The notes: generated from the sequence alone by a model not told the origin. 64,000 nucleotides of DNA from Pilaira anomala (GCA_025716855.1 JAIXMQ010000024.1:124001-188000); one strand, 5' to 3'; positions 38,013 to 50,421 are shown, counted from the first letter of the stretch. Numbers and translations: made by a program.

Positions 38013-38640
38013 TTAATGACATTGAATTGCTTTATTAGCTGTTAATCTGCCTTGACTAAAAATAAAATGTCCAAATCCTGCTCCTAATACTGTTGCAATC
38101 ATAAGGTATCCATTGTATGTCATAAACACAAGCATAAGCCAAAAGCTAATAGCCACTAAAATCGCATACATGGAAGAACTTAACAAGCGTCTCTTTTTTG
38201 ATAATCTAACAAAGTGTATATATGTTATCATTTGATGTTTATTCCTAATAATTTACCATGATTATTACCTGTCGTGTTGTTGATAAGCATGAACTAATGT
38301 TTGTCCTTCTAAAACAGGTTCGTCTTCTTCTGTTCTCGATAACAAAATCTCAGCTTCTTGCCATTTGGTTTCTACAAGACTAACATATGAACGAATCCAT
38401 TCATAGCCTGCAGCAATACAAAAGATAGCAATACAGGATACAATTAAACTAATTGGTCCCTTTATATGCCACCAACGGAATACAACACAGGTATTTTCAA
38501 TTTGCCAGTTAAACAGCATCTTTACTAGTTGTTAATATAAATTATTTATATCATAAAATGAAACATATATAAATACTTGCATTCATTTTACAAGAGGCGG
38601 CTGGCATATCCATACCACCATGTCCAGAATGAGAGTCCAT
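38013..38640 (-). CDS. ctr: Ctr-type copper transporter
   Basis: Trimeric channel-like importer of Cu(I) at the plasma or vacuolar membrane. Exons 38640-38581, 38519-38269 and 38205-38013 give 167 residues. The short N-terminus is Met/His-rich (MDSHSGHGGMDMP). The family sequence CKMNMLFNW...FRWWHI precedes membrane segment 1. Segments 2 and 3 are in the last exon, with the M-x3-M filter and the GAGFGHFIF GxxxG helix. The first intron uses a GC donor (GCAAGT at 38580-38575) with an AG acceptor. With it the protein reads CKMN-MLFNW, exactly the family consensus, whereas the nearby GT donor gives a poorer fit. Convergent with Lunapark, divergent from the FHA-RING gene. Confidence 0.93.
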
Positions 38641-38996
38641 GAGTTAAAAATAAAAATAAAAAGCAAGGGGGGGAAAAGAAAGAGGAGAGTTTTTTTTTTT
38701 ATTTTATTTATTTATTACGCGAGAAAGAGAGAGAGAGAGAGAGATATGCGGAAAGAAAAATAGCCAAGTTTAACTGGTTAAAAGAGAGTTTAATGCATAA
38801 TGTGATTGGATAGAATGCTTTTTTGGTAAAACGCCTCATGATAACAACCAAAGTGACGCAAATTGGCGAAAGAGAAGTATATAAAAGCTCGTTAAAAAAT
38901 CACAATTAAACTCTCTTTTCTTTCCCTTTTTTTTTTATACCTTATACATATCCTTTCTCTTACTCTCTCTCTCTCTCTTTTACTCACGTACTTATC
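38641..38996. promoter_or_regulatory. Divergent promoter region, CTR / FHA-RING
   Basis: 356 bp between the two start codons, with a GA/CT microsatellite on the CTR side (near 38720-38745) and a CT-rich tract on the FHA-RING side (near 38955-38985). I did not find a convincing copper-response element by eye. Confidence 0.45.
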
Positions 38997-40349
38997 ATGA
39001 CTAACAACAAAAAGACACATTTACGTATTGTACCGCATCTTGATAGTTCACCTAATTCACTTGTATTTGATATCATTGAACGTGATTTATTTGACGATAC
39101 CGTATTAAAAATTGGTAGATTTACAGATAAATTCTATAACCTCGATCGTATTACTTTTAGAAGCAAAGTAGTTAGTAGAGGTCATGCTGAAATCTTTGTA
39201 GAAAATGACCAAGTACGAATCATGCCTTCTTTTTTTTTTTTTAAAAATTTTTGTTTCTAACGTTTTTTATAAATTTTAAACAGTTTTATATTCGTGATAC
39301 AAAGTCATCTTCAGGCACATTTGTCAATAGAGCAAGGCTTAGTCAACCTAATCAAGAATCAAAGCCATTCTTATTACACCACGGTGATGTGATTCAATTA
39401 GGTGTTGATTATCAAGGTGGAATTGAAGGTATTTTATCTCTTTTAAAATCATTATATTTTATTTTTTATTTTTTTTGGTCCTCATTGTTTGAAAACTAAA
39501 AATAAAACAATAACAATAACAAGAAATCTATCGTTGTGTAAAGATGAGAATTGAAATAAATCAACCTCAATTAAATCAACTTCCATCTTCTTACTGGTAA
39601 ATAATATATATTTATAAATATTGACAACATTACGAGTATATATCTAGATAGCTAATAATAATCAATATATATATATATATATATATAGCTTAAATTCGTT
39701 TAAATCTTTACGAAATTTAGCTGCAAAAGATGAAGACGGAATAGACGAGTGTTGTATTTGTTTATATGCAATTGCACCTTTTCAAGCCCTATTTGTAGCT
39801 CCTTGTTCTCATTCATTTCATTTCAAGTGCTGTTATCCTTTATTAAATAATTATCCTGGGTTTACTTGTCCATTGTGTCGATCTTATGCAGACCTAAATG
39901 CCAATGTAGCTATTGATACAGAAGAGGTAATATATATATATATTAAAATATATTGATAATTACGTTATGAATCAAATGATATTAAAGTCATATTTACAAA
40001 CAATTAGGTCATTCAAATGTTAAAGGGTTCAGAAATCGCTTCATCCTCATCGTCATCTGCTTCACCTCCGTCAAAGTCTGTTATAGAAGGTACATAGAAT
40101 ATTGGTTACAATAGTAATAATAATGCTAAAATAAAAACTTGTATAAAATTATAATACAATAGGGTTCCATGCTAATAAAGTTGATAACATACACGTGCAT
40201 AGCAAGAGAAGCAGCTCTCTCCTTGAATCCTCAACTTGCTAAAAATACTAACCTCTTCCCTTCTTCTACTCTATCTCTCTATATCTCTCTCTTTCCGTCT
40301 CCTTTCTTTTTTTTTTACAGACGATCCAATTCTATTCGATGATGTATAA
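38997..40349 (+). CDS. dma1: FHA-RING E3 ubiquitin ligase (Dma1/Chfr type)
   Basis: Phosphopeptide-binding ubiquitin ligase of the fungal Dma family, which acts in septin/spindle-checkpoint control. Exons 38997-39212, 39284-39428, 39524-39596, 39689-39926, 40008-40089 and 40321-40349 give 260 residues. The FHA domain (about residues 10-125) has IGRFTDK, RSKVVSRGHAEI and KSSSGTFVN. The RING finger follows (about 160-205): CCICLYAIAP, PCSHSFHFKCCYPLL and CPLCR, giving the C3HC4/C3H2C3 zinc ligands. The tail is Ser-rich and ends DDPILFDDV in a short final exon. Domain order and total length match fungal Dma1/Dma2. Confidence 0.93.
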
Positions 40350-40537
40350 ATATTTGTAATACCTCCTCTCTACTTCTTTTTCTATCTATTTAACACTCTA
40401 ACCCCTCTCTTTCATCTTTTTTTTTGTATCATTAAAATAAACATACATATATACATATTATACACATTTTTTAAACAGAGGATTTAAAAAAAAAAACTTG
40501 TATTGAGATTTATAAAAGGATAAAAAATAAAAAAGAT

Positions 40538-41018
40538 TTACTCCTGAGATCTGAGACGAGCACCGGCGTTGATAACCTTGACGTTAAGTTGAGCAGCACG
40601 TTCGAGAAGAGCAACACGCTTCTTGGAAGAAACGTTGTGAGCGATTTCAGCAGCATAAGAACGGTTGTGCATCAACAAAAGGTTGAGTTCACGAACGTTG
40701 GAGACGACGAACTTACGGAAACCGTTAGGCAAGAGGTTACGGGTCTTCTTGGCGGAACCATAACCAATCTTGGGCATAGGGGCTTGACCCTTGAAACGTC
40801 TACGCATGTTACAATCAATACCCTTAGGCTTTCTCCAAGATTCCTATTATAACCAACATATGTTTAGTCCATTGCTTTTCTGAGAAAAAAAAAAAAAACT
40901 TTAGTTCTCTTTTAAAGGGCTTACTTACACCAACACGCATGAAACGGTTAGATTGGTGACGCTTGAAGGTAGCGGTACGCTTCTTGATAATGTTATGCTT
41001 GACAGCAGGAGTGACCAT
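40538..41018 (-). CDS. rpl32: 60S ribosomal protein eL32
   Basis: Large-subunit cytosolic ribosomal protein. Exons 41018-40929 and 40843-40538 give 131 residues, the usual length. [40 protein letters not shown] and [20 protein letters not shown] are typical eL32. Base composition is richer in C and G than in neighbouring genes, as expected of highly expressed codon use. The antisense frame is a shadow. Confidence 0.97.
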
Positions 41019-41993
41019 TGTTTACTATAATTAATAATAATGTTTAATTCATTACTTCATGGTGAACATTGTTTTTCTTTCTTTCTTTCTCTCTCTCTAA
41101 AAAAAAAAGTAGACAAGACATTCTTCCTTTTTCTTTTCCATCCATTGTTTTGAATAATGTCGCATGTCCATAATCGGGTTTTTTTTTTAAATTTTTTTGT
41201 AAAATAAATGTATCGTCAAAATTCTATGCTTTGTCTAGTTTTTTTCTTCAAAAATGGATGGATGGTGTCTGTCTCTTGATTTTATAAAGGAGAAAGTATG
41301 AACTTACTCTCGGGACGAATGGATGGATGCAAAGAGGAAGTAAAAAAAAATCGATCATCTTTTTCGCTTTACGCTCACAGCACACACACACACTTTTCCC
41401 CTCAGTGAGCTTTTTGGTGATTATTGTTTGTGGTGTGTGTGATGTGTGTGTGTGTGTGTGGTACGCGCGCGCGCACTTTGGCTCGCGTGGACAAAAATAC
41501 TTTCCGGGCGGAGAGTGAACATGTTGCAAAATCAAGTAAAAGGAGTACACTATAAATAAAAAGAAGCATATCTTATAGAGTAGTAAGGAATGTTGTAAGA
41601 AGGGGAGGAAGGCTATTATTGTTCTTATGGGTTCATAGAAATACAATATACCTTTTTTTATATAATGGCATCATGATTACAACTGTTTTAATATAACACA
41701 GCTTAAACTAATTTCCTTAAAATTTTTAAGGAGACATGTATATAGAGCTTTTTTTTACTGTATTGAACTCGGATAAAATACAATATTGAGGCGTAATTTA
41801 ATTGATTGGTTAACAAAGTGAGAAGCTTGTGCTTGATTGAGTGTGCACTTTGATTTGAGCCATATTTATACAAATAAAAAAAAAAATGATATATTTGTAT
41901 ATATATGCTTTAATCTTTTTCTTTCTTTTTTTATTTTTTATTCTTTTCTTACATATATCAAAATCTTCTTATTTATTCTATATATATTTTACA
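41019..41993. other. Intergenic with alternating purine-pyrimidine tracts
   Basis: L32 promoter on one side and the unknown gene's promoter on the other. The middle has (CA)n (about 41381-41392), long (GT)n (about 41428-41460) running into GTACGCGCGCGCGCAC (about 41461-41476), a potential Z-DNA-forming stretch. The open frames crossing this repeat on both strands are artefacts. Confidence 0.55.
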
Positions 41994-42651
41994 ATGGAAA
42001 GCACGCAATTTACTGAAAGTTTCCCTAAACGTATTCGATCTGTTTCTGCACGTCTCTTTTCAATGAACAATGATTCTAATGCGAATACTAAGCGCACTTC
42101 GTGTCACATCATGGCATCATCACCAGAGCACCACAGTATATTAAATCCATCCAAATGGTTCCCTCGTATGCGTTGTCGCTCCTCTTCTTCTGCATCTTCT
42201 ACATTCTCGCTAGTATTTTCATCGTCTGTCAATTCTTCTTATACCGAATCTTATCACACACAATTCTCTGAAAGTCATCATTTAGAACATCATGTGTCAC
42301 TAGAATCCGTATCTTCAGAGCTAGAAGGCTTGTATAACACGGCAAAAGAAGAGGTATATATAAACATTTGTGTGTACATTTATATGTATTTCATATACTA
42401 AAAATATTCGTTATTTTTTTTTATAGATTGCATACGCTGTTGAATCACAAGGTTCCATTTACTTTGAAGGAGATAAACAAACTGCGCAGACAGCACTAGA
42501 TTTATGCCAATCAAAATATGATAGTGTAATGCAAATGTTTAAAGAAACTGCTAATGCAATCAAGTTTCGTTTTCGTTGGGAATCAGAGCTGGTTCAACTT
42601 CGAATCACTTTCGATTCATTGCCAAAAATTAATGATTCGATCTATGACTAA
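41994..42651 (+). CDS. Ser-rich protein with helical C-terminus, unrecognised
   Basis: Two exons, 41994-42353 and 42427-42651, GT-AG and in phase, give 194 residues. The first half is Ser/His-rich and probably disordered. The second half (IAYAVESQGSIYFEGDKQTA, then ALDLCQSKYDSVMQMFKETA) predicts antiparallel helices reminiscent of an MIT-like or TPR-like bundle, but I do not assign a family. An in-frame upstream Met (41886) would add a hydrophobic run encoded by T tracts; I prefer the Met at 41994. Confidence 0.6.
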
Positions 42652-42903
42652 ATTATATAATTCATTGTAAACTGTTTCCCCTTTTCCTGTTCTCTCTCTT
42701 TTGCATCTTTTGTATCATACCCTCTCTTTTTACATTTAGCTTGATTGTAACACGACCTTCATTTAAATAATAAAAAAAAATATATATTTGCGTATATTTA
42801 TTTACTTAGCGGTAATAAATTCGGCCTTGGCAGTGAGGCGACTTTTTTTTTTTTTTTTAATATTTATATACAAGTTTGAGAAAATGAAGAAAAAGAAAAA
42901 CAA

Positions 42904-44188
42904 TTATTGTTTATAATCATAAGTAGCATCTAAACGGCTACGTAAATGCTCTCCAGCGGTATAGATATGACCGTTTTCATCCAAAGTGACAGATTGATCA
43001 ACATATTTAGAAGGAACAGGAGCTAAAGGAACATTATCATTAGGATGTACGAAGAAAGGCATTGAGTAACGATCCAAATGGTTATGTTCAGGTAAAAATG
43101 TAACACGATGCTTAGTAGACTTGAGTAAACCATTTGTCCAAAGCTCCATTTGATCTCCAACATTCACAATGATAGCACCGGGAATAAGGGGAGCTGAGAT
43201 CCATTGAGTACGACTAGCTTGAACTTCAAGACCTGGTACATCCTTTTGGAATAATAAAGTAATTGAGCCATAATCAGAGTGAGCGCCAGCACGAACAGGT
43301 TCCTTGTAGGTAGCTTCACCTCCGCGAGGATATTTTAAGAATCGAAGTACTTCGGCGGACCCTTCATATACGTGACTTTTAGCAAAGAAAGATCTTCCGC
43401 CTTTTTCTTCCGGAATCTATAACATCCATACATACCAATGAGTCATTTCATCTATAAAAAATATATATATATTTATAATTGTATTACCTCTAAAGCGATA
43501 GCAAAAGATTCCAAAACTTGCATTGCCGTAGCATGACAATCCTAAAAAAAATAAAAACCGAATTTTCCTTTTTTTAACTGCATCCGGATTTATTATAAAC
43601 ACTGCGCCTCTTACCTCTGAAAACTTTTGTAAAAAGTCTGCATTATTCTGAAATAATTCAGGAAGTGGAGCGAATGGCTTACCATTCTCAAAGTTTCTAA
43701 AGTTAAATCCCCTACCAACGAAAAGAAAAATGTCAACTATCATCTTATTAGTTAAATACATGTGTTACTTACTCTTTATGGTCGCCTTGTCTTTGATTCT
43801 CAGGATCCAATCTATTGAATTTAAATGAGTCAAGAGAGCATTGTGATTATAAATATCTATGATTTACTTTTCACTGTATAAAGCGGAATAACCATGGTTA
43901 GAAGTATCAATCAAGTGCTTGCGCTTCTCTTCAGAAGGTAAATCAAAGTATTGTTTACTCTAAAAAAAAAAAAGATATCGGATGATAAGTACAGTTATTA
44001 ATGAAGCGATAAGGAATATAAAATTGTACCAATTCAAAAGCCTTATCAATATCTTGCTTAGGTAAATCATGGTTGATCATGTAAAAGAAACCGATGGATT
44101 TACAAGCTTCGAAGACCTCTTGAGCCACTTTCTTAGGGTTTGACTTGAAGTCAGAAAAGTCAACTACGGGAATAGATTCCACAACCAT
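42904..44188 (-). CDS. 2OG-Fe(II) oxygenase, isopenicillin-N-synthase-like
   Basis: Non-haem iron dioxygenase of the DIOX_N/2OG-FeII_Oxy type; substrate unknown. Exons 44188-44030, 43959-43868, 43811-43773, 43711-43615, 43541-43488 and 43416-42904 are in phase and give 317 residues. The N-terminal domain begins with the usual IPVVDFSDF and FFYMINHDL. The iron ligands are H-x-D in GAHSDYGSITLL and His in STKHRVTF; the 2OG-binding RYS is in DRYSMPFF. No signal peptide. Many fungi carry several such genes for secondary or xenobiotic metabolism, but no biosynthetic neighbours are seen here. Confidence 0.9.
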
Positions 44189-44462
44189 GTTTGCAAATAT
44201 GAAGTATGTATATAATTGAAAAAAGAAAGAGTTCGAAACAAAAGATCAAGATTTTTATTTTTATACATCATGAGAAAAAAATGATTTATGCGCGGTAATT
44301 TAATTGAAATCGCATCTACATGTAAAGAATCACATAATCATACGTTTCACCCCTGGTTTTTTTATATCTATCTCTGATTTTGCAGGACTTTTAATCATAT
44401 ACTATATTTTTGAGCTATATTTATTCATTTTTTTTTTAAAAAATTAAAGTATTTTACATAAT

Positions 44463-44938
44463 CTAAAAAGGCATTGAGCTCTTTTGCTTTGCAAGTTCCT
44501 TCAACTTGTCCTATTTTATTTTATAAAAAAAAAAATTGATGAGCAACATTATAAAACAAACAAATATATAAACAAAAACAGAATAGAACTTACTTCCTTC
44601 CAAGCTTGAATAGTTTGAGGCATCTTTTGCAAGTTACGTTGAATATTAGCTTGTCTCTCAGCACGCATACGTTCATGCTTCTCTAACTTGTTGGGTTTAT
44701 ATTTAAGAGGTTTGGCAGCTGTGGGTGCTGCTAATCCGATTGTAGTAGGTTCGATGCCTTGTTGAATACAGGCTTTACGTAAATCATTTTGAATACGTTT
44801 TGAGACTTGTGCTGGTCTCCAAAAAGACTTTCCTTTCTCTGCGTTATATACTAATTGCGCTTTAATATCTCCTTCTACAAGCTTTGTGTTGGAAAGCTTG
44901 GATAAAAACTTGTGTGAAAAAGCACGGTAAGTCGACAT
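44463..44938 (-). CDS. Probable mitochondrial ribosomal protein mL59 (Mrpl25-like)
   Basis: Exons 44938-44594 and 44510-44463 give 130 residues, basic. The sequence KSFWRPAQVSKRIQNDLRKA fits the W-x-P-x-x-S-x-R core of the fungal mitoribosomal large-subunit protein mL59, followed by the basic segment KYKPNKLEKHERMRAERQAN. The N-terminus is short and mildly basic, compatible with mitochondrial import. The identification rests on remembered family features, so it is tentative; that the gene is real is well supported by the intron and codon use. Confidence 0.6.
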
Positions 44939-46259
44939 TGCTTTCTATTTCAAAATGTCAAAAAAAAAAAATTCAAACCAGGCCCTCTAAACGAAAAAAA
45001 AACAGATAGGGCGAAAAGTAGAACAAACCGTCACACAATAGGTATCTCCGGACTTGTTTATCATTATTTAAGCTTTCAGTTGAAAAAGAAAGATAATATT
45101 TGGGTATCACTGTTAACGGTTTGTATTACTTGATCGACATTCGAAAAAAGGGGTCTTATAAAAAGCTTAAATTACTGAAACCATCTGTCACGCATCTTGT
45201 GATCCATTGTGCAGTTGCAATTGCAGTGGTTGTTTTTAAACATTATGCGAAGAACCTTCCAGAGTGATTTGTTTATTTAGTTCCATTCCCTTTTTTTTTT
45301 TAGAAGTTCTGATACACTGAAGAAAGTCTTTAAATAAATAAGGATGCGCCTTTTTTTTTAAAAAAGAAGTTCTTACTGTTTACTCTGTACATAGTGTTTT
45401 AGGTTTTATTTATAAACATTTATACTTGTTGTTTATTTTTTGCTATATTTAACTACATCAATTAGATTCAGATGAATCTATGTTGTAATTACAATCCTAT
45501 ATAACTTAAATTTACTCTCTCAGGAAGAAAAATGTTAATCAAAAAAATATCATTTGGCATCATTCATGATAGAACCAATATGGCTTTTCATCGATCTCAC
45601 CACCTGCTTCATGTATAAAGAAAGTTCTTTTCTTTTCGTGTTTCCTACTATAATAAGAGAAGATATAAAAATAGAACGACTTAAAAGACGTGATTGTATA
45701 TAGAAGTTAATCATATTGAAAACGAGATTTTTTTTTTTTAAATAAACTTATCAATTCAGTATATTTTACGAGCAAAAAAAAAAAAAAAAAAAAAAAAAAA
45801 TAGATTATTCTAATCGTCTTGAAAAAAGTTTAGAACCAAGAGTAAGGATGCATGTTGTAGTTATTTTATTAATTTATTAAATTTCTACTTAATTGGTATC
45901 AGAACGTATACTCTTCTTGCGCAAAAATTTACAGATTAAAAAGAAGGATATTTGTTATAGAATATACTCAATATACTTGCCATTTTTTCAAGAGTTTTTT
46001 TTTGCTCCATAAAAATACCAGTAACAAGATTAATCTTATTTTGACAGATGGTATGTTATGTACTTTCGTGGTAAGAAAAAAAATAGTAACAATAACTATA
46101 CCTTAGATATTGTATTATGTCGAAACTGTAATATAATTTTCCTCTTAGGCACTGCCAGGCCGTCATAGCCTGTTATTTTCAAACCATTGGTAATAATATT
46201 GATGTAAAGTACTCTATATACTCGGCTTATACACATTCGTTTTCGGAAAAATAGAAGCT
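44939..46259. other. Gene-poor AT-rich spacer
   Basis: Only short frames without family resemblance. Contains an A run at about 45774-45800. No RNA gene or repeat related to the fold-back family until about 46260. Confidence 0.5.
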
Positions 46260-47580
46260 GCCTTTTGGGAAAGCGAAGATCCATTCTTTTGCGTTTTGAA
46301 TTTTTTATTAGGTGCTTCTTTTTCCCCCAAATCATCCGGTTGTCTAAAAAAAATGCACTCTTTTAAAACAACAACCACATTATGGTAGCAAGGTCCTTAC
46401 GTTACGCTACGTATTTACTGACCTTCATTAGTTTTTTTTTTTGCCAAGGTTTTTATCTTATAGCAGAAAATTTTCAGCCAATCAAATCATCTGAAAAAGT
46501 GTATTTTTAGCCAAAAATGACCCATCCCTCACCTTTGGATTTTTTAGAAAATTATAAATGTAGATATATCTAGGGATTGCAAAAGTTTTAGACCATAGCT
46601 TTATAAATGTTTCTAATGCAAAATTTTATGCTCTTTCTATTAATGTAAAAATCAAAGTAAAATAATTATAAAGATTAATGTTTATTGTGAGAAAATGGTA
46701 TACAGTTTTTGTTAGAACAAGTATATTTTTTATATATTAAATAATAGAACTAAATACATAGAAAGATGCGCCTTTAAATTTTGCATTTTTTTTAAATAAT
46801 ACTGTATAATAGAATAGTTGATATAAAAGGACTTTAATTTGACAAGAAAGAAATTTTGACCCAAATTCCAATTTTTAGGTCCAAAAAACAGGAAAAAACC
46901 AAATCAGGATACAGATGTATTTTGTTAGGCAATGTAATATTCAAACGATGCAGAATTTAAAAACTAAAGCTTCTATGCATTTAGATTTGCTATCTTGTAT
47001 ATAAAAAATATACATGCCCTAACAGAAACTGTGCCTTCTCCTAATAGCTATTCACCTTTTTTATTATTTTACTTTGATTTATACATCAGCCAAAAGAGCG
47101 TCAAATTTTACCTTAGGAATCAATAAAAAACTAAGCCGCAAAACCATTCTAATACAAAGATATATTCGCATTTCTGATTTTTGAAGAAATATGTCAGCCA
47201 ATTAAATAATCTTAAAACACATTCCAACCAATCATATTTCCTAAAAAAGTACTAAAAAACTACATTTTTAGGAAAAACTGGCCGGTCCCCTTCCGGAAAA
47301 ATCAGAAATGTGAATATATCTTTACATTAAAAGGGTTTAAAGTTTAGGATAGCTGGAAATAATATCTTTTTAAAAGCATAAGATGATGCTGTTTACTATT
47401 TATCAGCCAATTTTTAAGCTGCTTCGTGTTGTGCTACAGAGAAGATATTTCATTATTTATAATAGACCTTCTTTTTATACAAGATGTGATTGTTTTATTG
47501 TTTTTTTTTGGGAAGAGAAAAAGTGGGTGCGGGTGATGGAATTTCCCGTGTTATTAGGAAATCGGGTTTGGTAAAGTTTA
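46260..47580. repeat. Fold-back (palindromic) repeat, copy D
   Basis: Left arm about 46380-46830 (CAGCCAATCAAATCATCTGA near 46474, GTTTTTGTTAGAACAAGTAT near 46703) recurs inverted at about 46975-47240 (GCCCTAACAGAAACTGTGCC near 47016). The centre (GGTCCAAAAAACAGGAAAAA near 46878) is the same as in copy A. The far right, 47398-47560, is the reverse complement of the outer left segment of copy C (9233-9372), so it defines another part of the full element. An extra partial forward arm lies at about 47280-47350. No transposase is present. Confidence 0.7.
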
Positions 47581-47790
47581 ATTTTACCCTTTAAAAAGCA
47601 AATAAATATTATTAGCAAATATTCAGTTAAGTAAAAATAAACTTCCTTGTCTATTTCAAAAGCAAAATTGTTTAATATTGCTAAATCCGGTCGCTTATTA
47701 GCAGGTGATACTAGTGAGTATGACCAAATTGCTTAAAGAGGGTAATAGAATCCAAGCACAACCCGTCATTTGAATTTGTATTTTCTTAGC

Positions 47791-47861
<71 letters not shown>

Positions 47862-48856
47862 GCCTGTTGACGAATTGTATGAAGAATGTCGATTTAAAAA
47901 TAGATATTTGTTTCTGAACCATAAAGAAAGAAAACAAAAAGACCTATATTTAGTATTGAAAAGCATTTCGAATTCACTTTTCAGTACATATCACCGTAAA
48001 TACGTAATTAAATTGAGTTCTTACATCATGACAGAAAAATTATCTTTTTTTTAGCCTTATTTCGATAATTCCACAAAAAAAAAAAGGTGATTACATGGAA
48101 TACTTCACATCATTATTTTCATTATTGGTTCGAAAATCATTGGTTATGACGGCATGATAAAGATACTTAAGGGGAAAAATACAATATAGTTTGACAGCAG
48201 GAATCGAGGTATAATATTTAAGTCACTTTTACTACCCTTTCCCCCCCCCCCAAAGAATGTGACGATAGTGTTCGTCATACACGCCGAGTTAAGCGCTATG
48301 TACAATAGAAAGAGCCTATAAAAAATTGGACAGATGACAATAAACTTTTTTTTTTGCCGATCAGAATGAACAAAAGAATTAATCACATGTGGTCTAATTT
48401 AACCCTTTCTATGGCTCAATAAAAAAAAAACCAGCCACATAGAAATCTAAGCAATTTGGCCCAAGCGCGTAACGCCAAGAAAAGTATAGAAAAAGAGGTT
48501 CTAGATGTTGGACGAGAAATGTATCATGGTACATGAGTGTAGGACGAAAAAATAGAGGTGTTCCGAAAGGAGTTACGGGCTTTTTTAGTTTTAACCAAAA
48601 TGGCTGTAACCCGAAAGCTTATTATCTTTGTTCATTTTTACATGATTTGATCATGAAATCATCCCTTTTTATTTTATATGAAAAAAAAGCCTGATTTTTT
48701 TTTTGTTGTTGTAAAGAAAAAAAAAAAAAGAAATCTGAGATTATTTGTATTATATTTCCCGTTCTAGATTGTGTACCCAGCTCCAAGCTAGAATTACTTT
48801 TTAAAGAGATGAGGCTTTAAAGGGTATTTATTTTATTATCTAATTGTGCTTTATTT
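47581..48856. other. Spacer with a 68-nt poly(A) run
   Basis: An uninterrupted A run occupies 47792-47859. The rest is AT-rich with no convincing coding or RNA gene. The last part is the 3' flank of the carrier gene. Confidence 0.55.
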
Positions 48857-50421
48857 TTAAAGCATTCTATCTACAACGTTTAATGCTAAAAAGACTACCA
48901 GAGTACATACAGGTACGCAAACAACACCGTAACTCCAAAATAACATACGTAACATCTCCTCTTCAAAAATGTTATTAACTTGAGTGATTTGAACTAAGTT
49001 GATAGCAGTAGGAGTACAACCAAGAACGATCATCATGGTCACAAAGACAGGGTCACTTGCTAAAGTAGAGAATTGACCACCATATAATACAAACAATACA
49101 ACAATAGGGACCACTAAAAACGGCATCAATAACATACGAATAGCAATTGCAGTTGCGACTGGTTTCTTCATTGCAGGCGAGGCAGCATGTTGTGATTCAG
49201 AAATTGATACTAATTGAGCACCTAAACAGGTCAAAATCAAAGGAACGGCAGCTTTACCACAACCTTCAATGGCTTTAGTAAAAGAAGGATAAAGGAAAGA
49301 TTGCTTATCAAAGAACCAGGCCTTTAATGGGGATAAACCAACAGCAAGGGCCAAGAAAGCAGCATACAATGGAGGGGACATGAAACTATTGATCTTTTTA
49401 GCAATGATTGTTAAAATACTATCATTTACAGTAGGTTCTGTTTGTTTGTTATGGTGTTTGTTTGTTTGAGGTAATAAAGAGCTAGACTCATCCACAGAAA
49501 TTGTAACTGAACTTAATTGTCTTGAAGGCATACCATCATGTTTTGATTTACCGGTAGAAAGATATTCTTCCGAATTGATAGAAGAAGAAGAAGTAGTTGC
49601 ATTATTATTGTTATCTTGAAATGATTGGTAAGTAGAAATGGTTGGAATAATTTCTTCATCAGCGTCACCAATTGTAGAAACATCATCATCTTCCTTCTTT
49701 TGTAACAATTGATATCCATAAGACCAACGAATCAAGTTACCAAAGATGGCAAAAAAAAGGGTATAAGAAATACCTCTACAGAAAAACAAATATAAACAAA
49801 TAAATATAATTAGTTTGATGTTTAAACAACAATATAAATACGGCATAAGTATTTGTATATAAAAATTTACCTTGCAGCTACTGCTTCAGGTGTATCATCT
49901 GTTCCCCAATATAAAATATGCGCAGCTTCAGAAACAGCTAAACTGGAAATAGTGGCGATCGGCAATGAATTTGAATTAGAGAACATGACACAAGCTAATA
50001 CAAAACGACGATAAGCTGGACTTAAACCAACGATGCGCGAAATAATTTGACTAGAGGAATAATTCAAAATAGCAAAGGTTAAATAGAACATGGGGATTGG
50101 CCAAAAAGCTAACAATTTCTCGAAAGAAATGACAGATGCAATATTTGAAAATAACAAACAAGGTGTAAAAAAGACTAAGTTTAACTTGGATAACCACTAA
50201 ATAACCAATGTTAGACAACAATCTTTGTATATTATAAATGATGCAAACTTACTCTTTGCTTATCCATGTTAAAATAACCATATTTTGCCAAGACACAGCC
50301 GAGAAAGACGACGACCATGACCTGTAAAATTGCCTAAGAAACAAAATATGTCAACACTAGATTATTACTATGGTGATGAATTAATATTTACTTGAACAGC
50401 TGCAATTATTAAATTTAGCAT
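48857..50421 (-). CDS. PIN-like / auxin efflux carrier family transporter
   Basis: Member of the AEC (membrane transport) family; fungal members such as Ecm3 sit in the ER and their substrates are unclear. Exons 50421-50392, 50333-50253, 50196-49871 and 49775-48857 give 451 residues. Hydrophobic segments form two blocks of about five helices (residues about 1-165 and 290-451) separated by a long hydrophilic, Ser/Asn/Asp-rich loop, as usual for the family. Typical pieces are KLNLVFFTPCLLFSNIA, FSNSNSLPIATISSL and GCTPTAINLVQITQ. Confidence 0.9.

Noticed and set aside
41248..41646. 132-codon minus-strand frame and 63-codon plus-strand frame
   Set aside because: Both cross CA/GT and GCGC simple repeats and show no coding character outside them.
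47698..48054. Open frames containing poly-Phe or poly-Lys of over 20 residues
   Set aside because: They exist only because of the 68-nt A run; no start context, splice signal or protein-like flanks.
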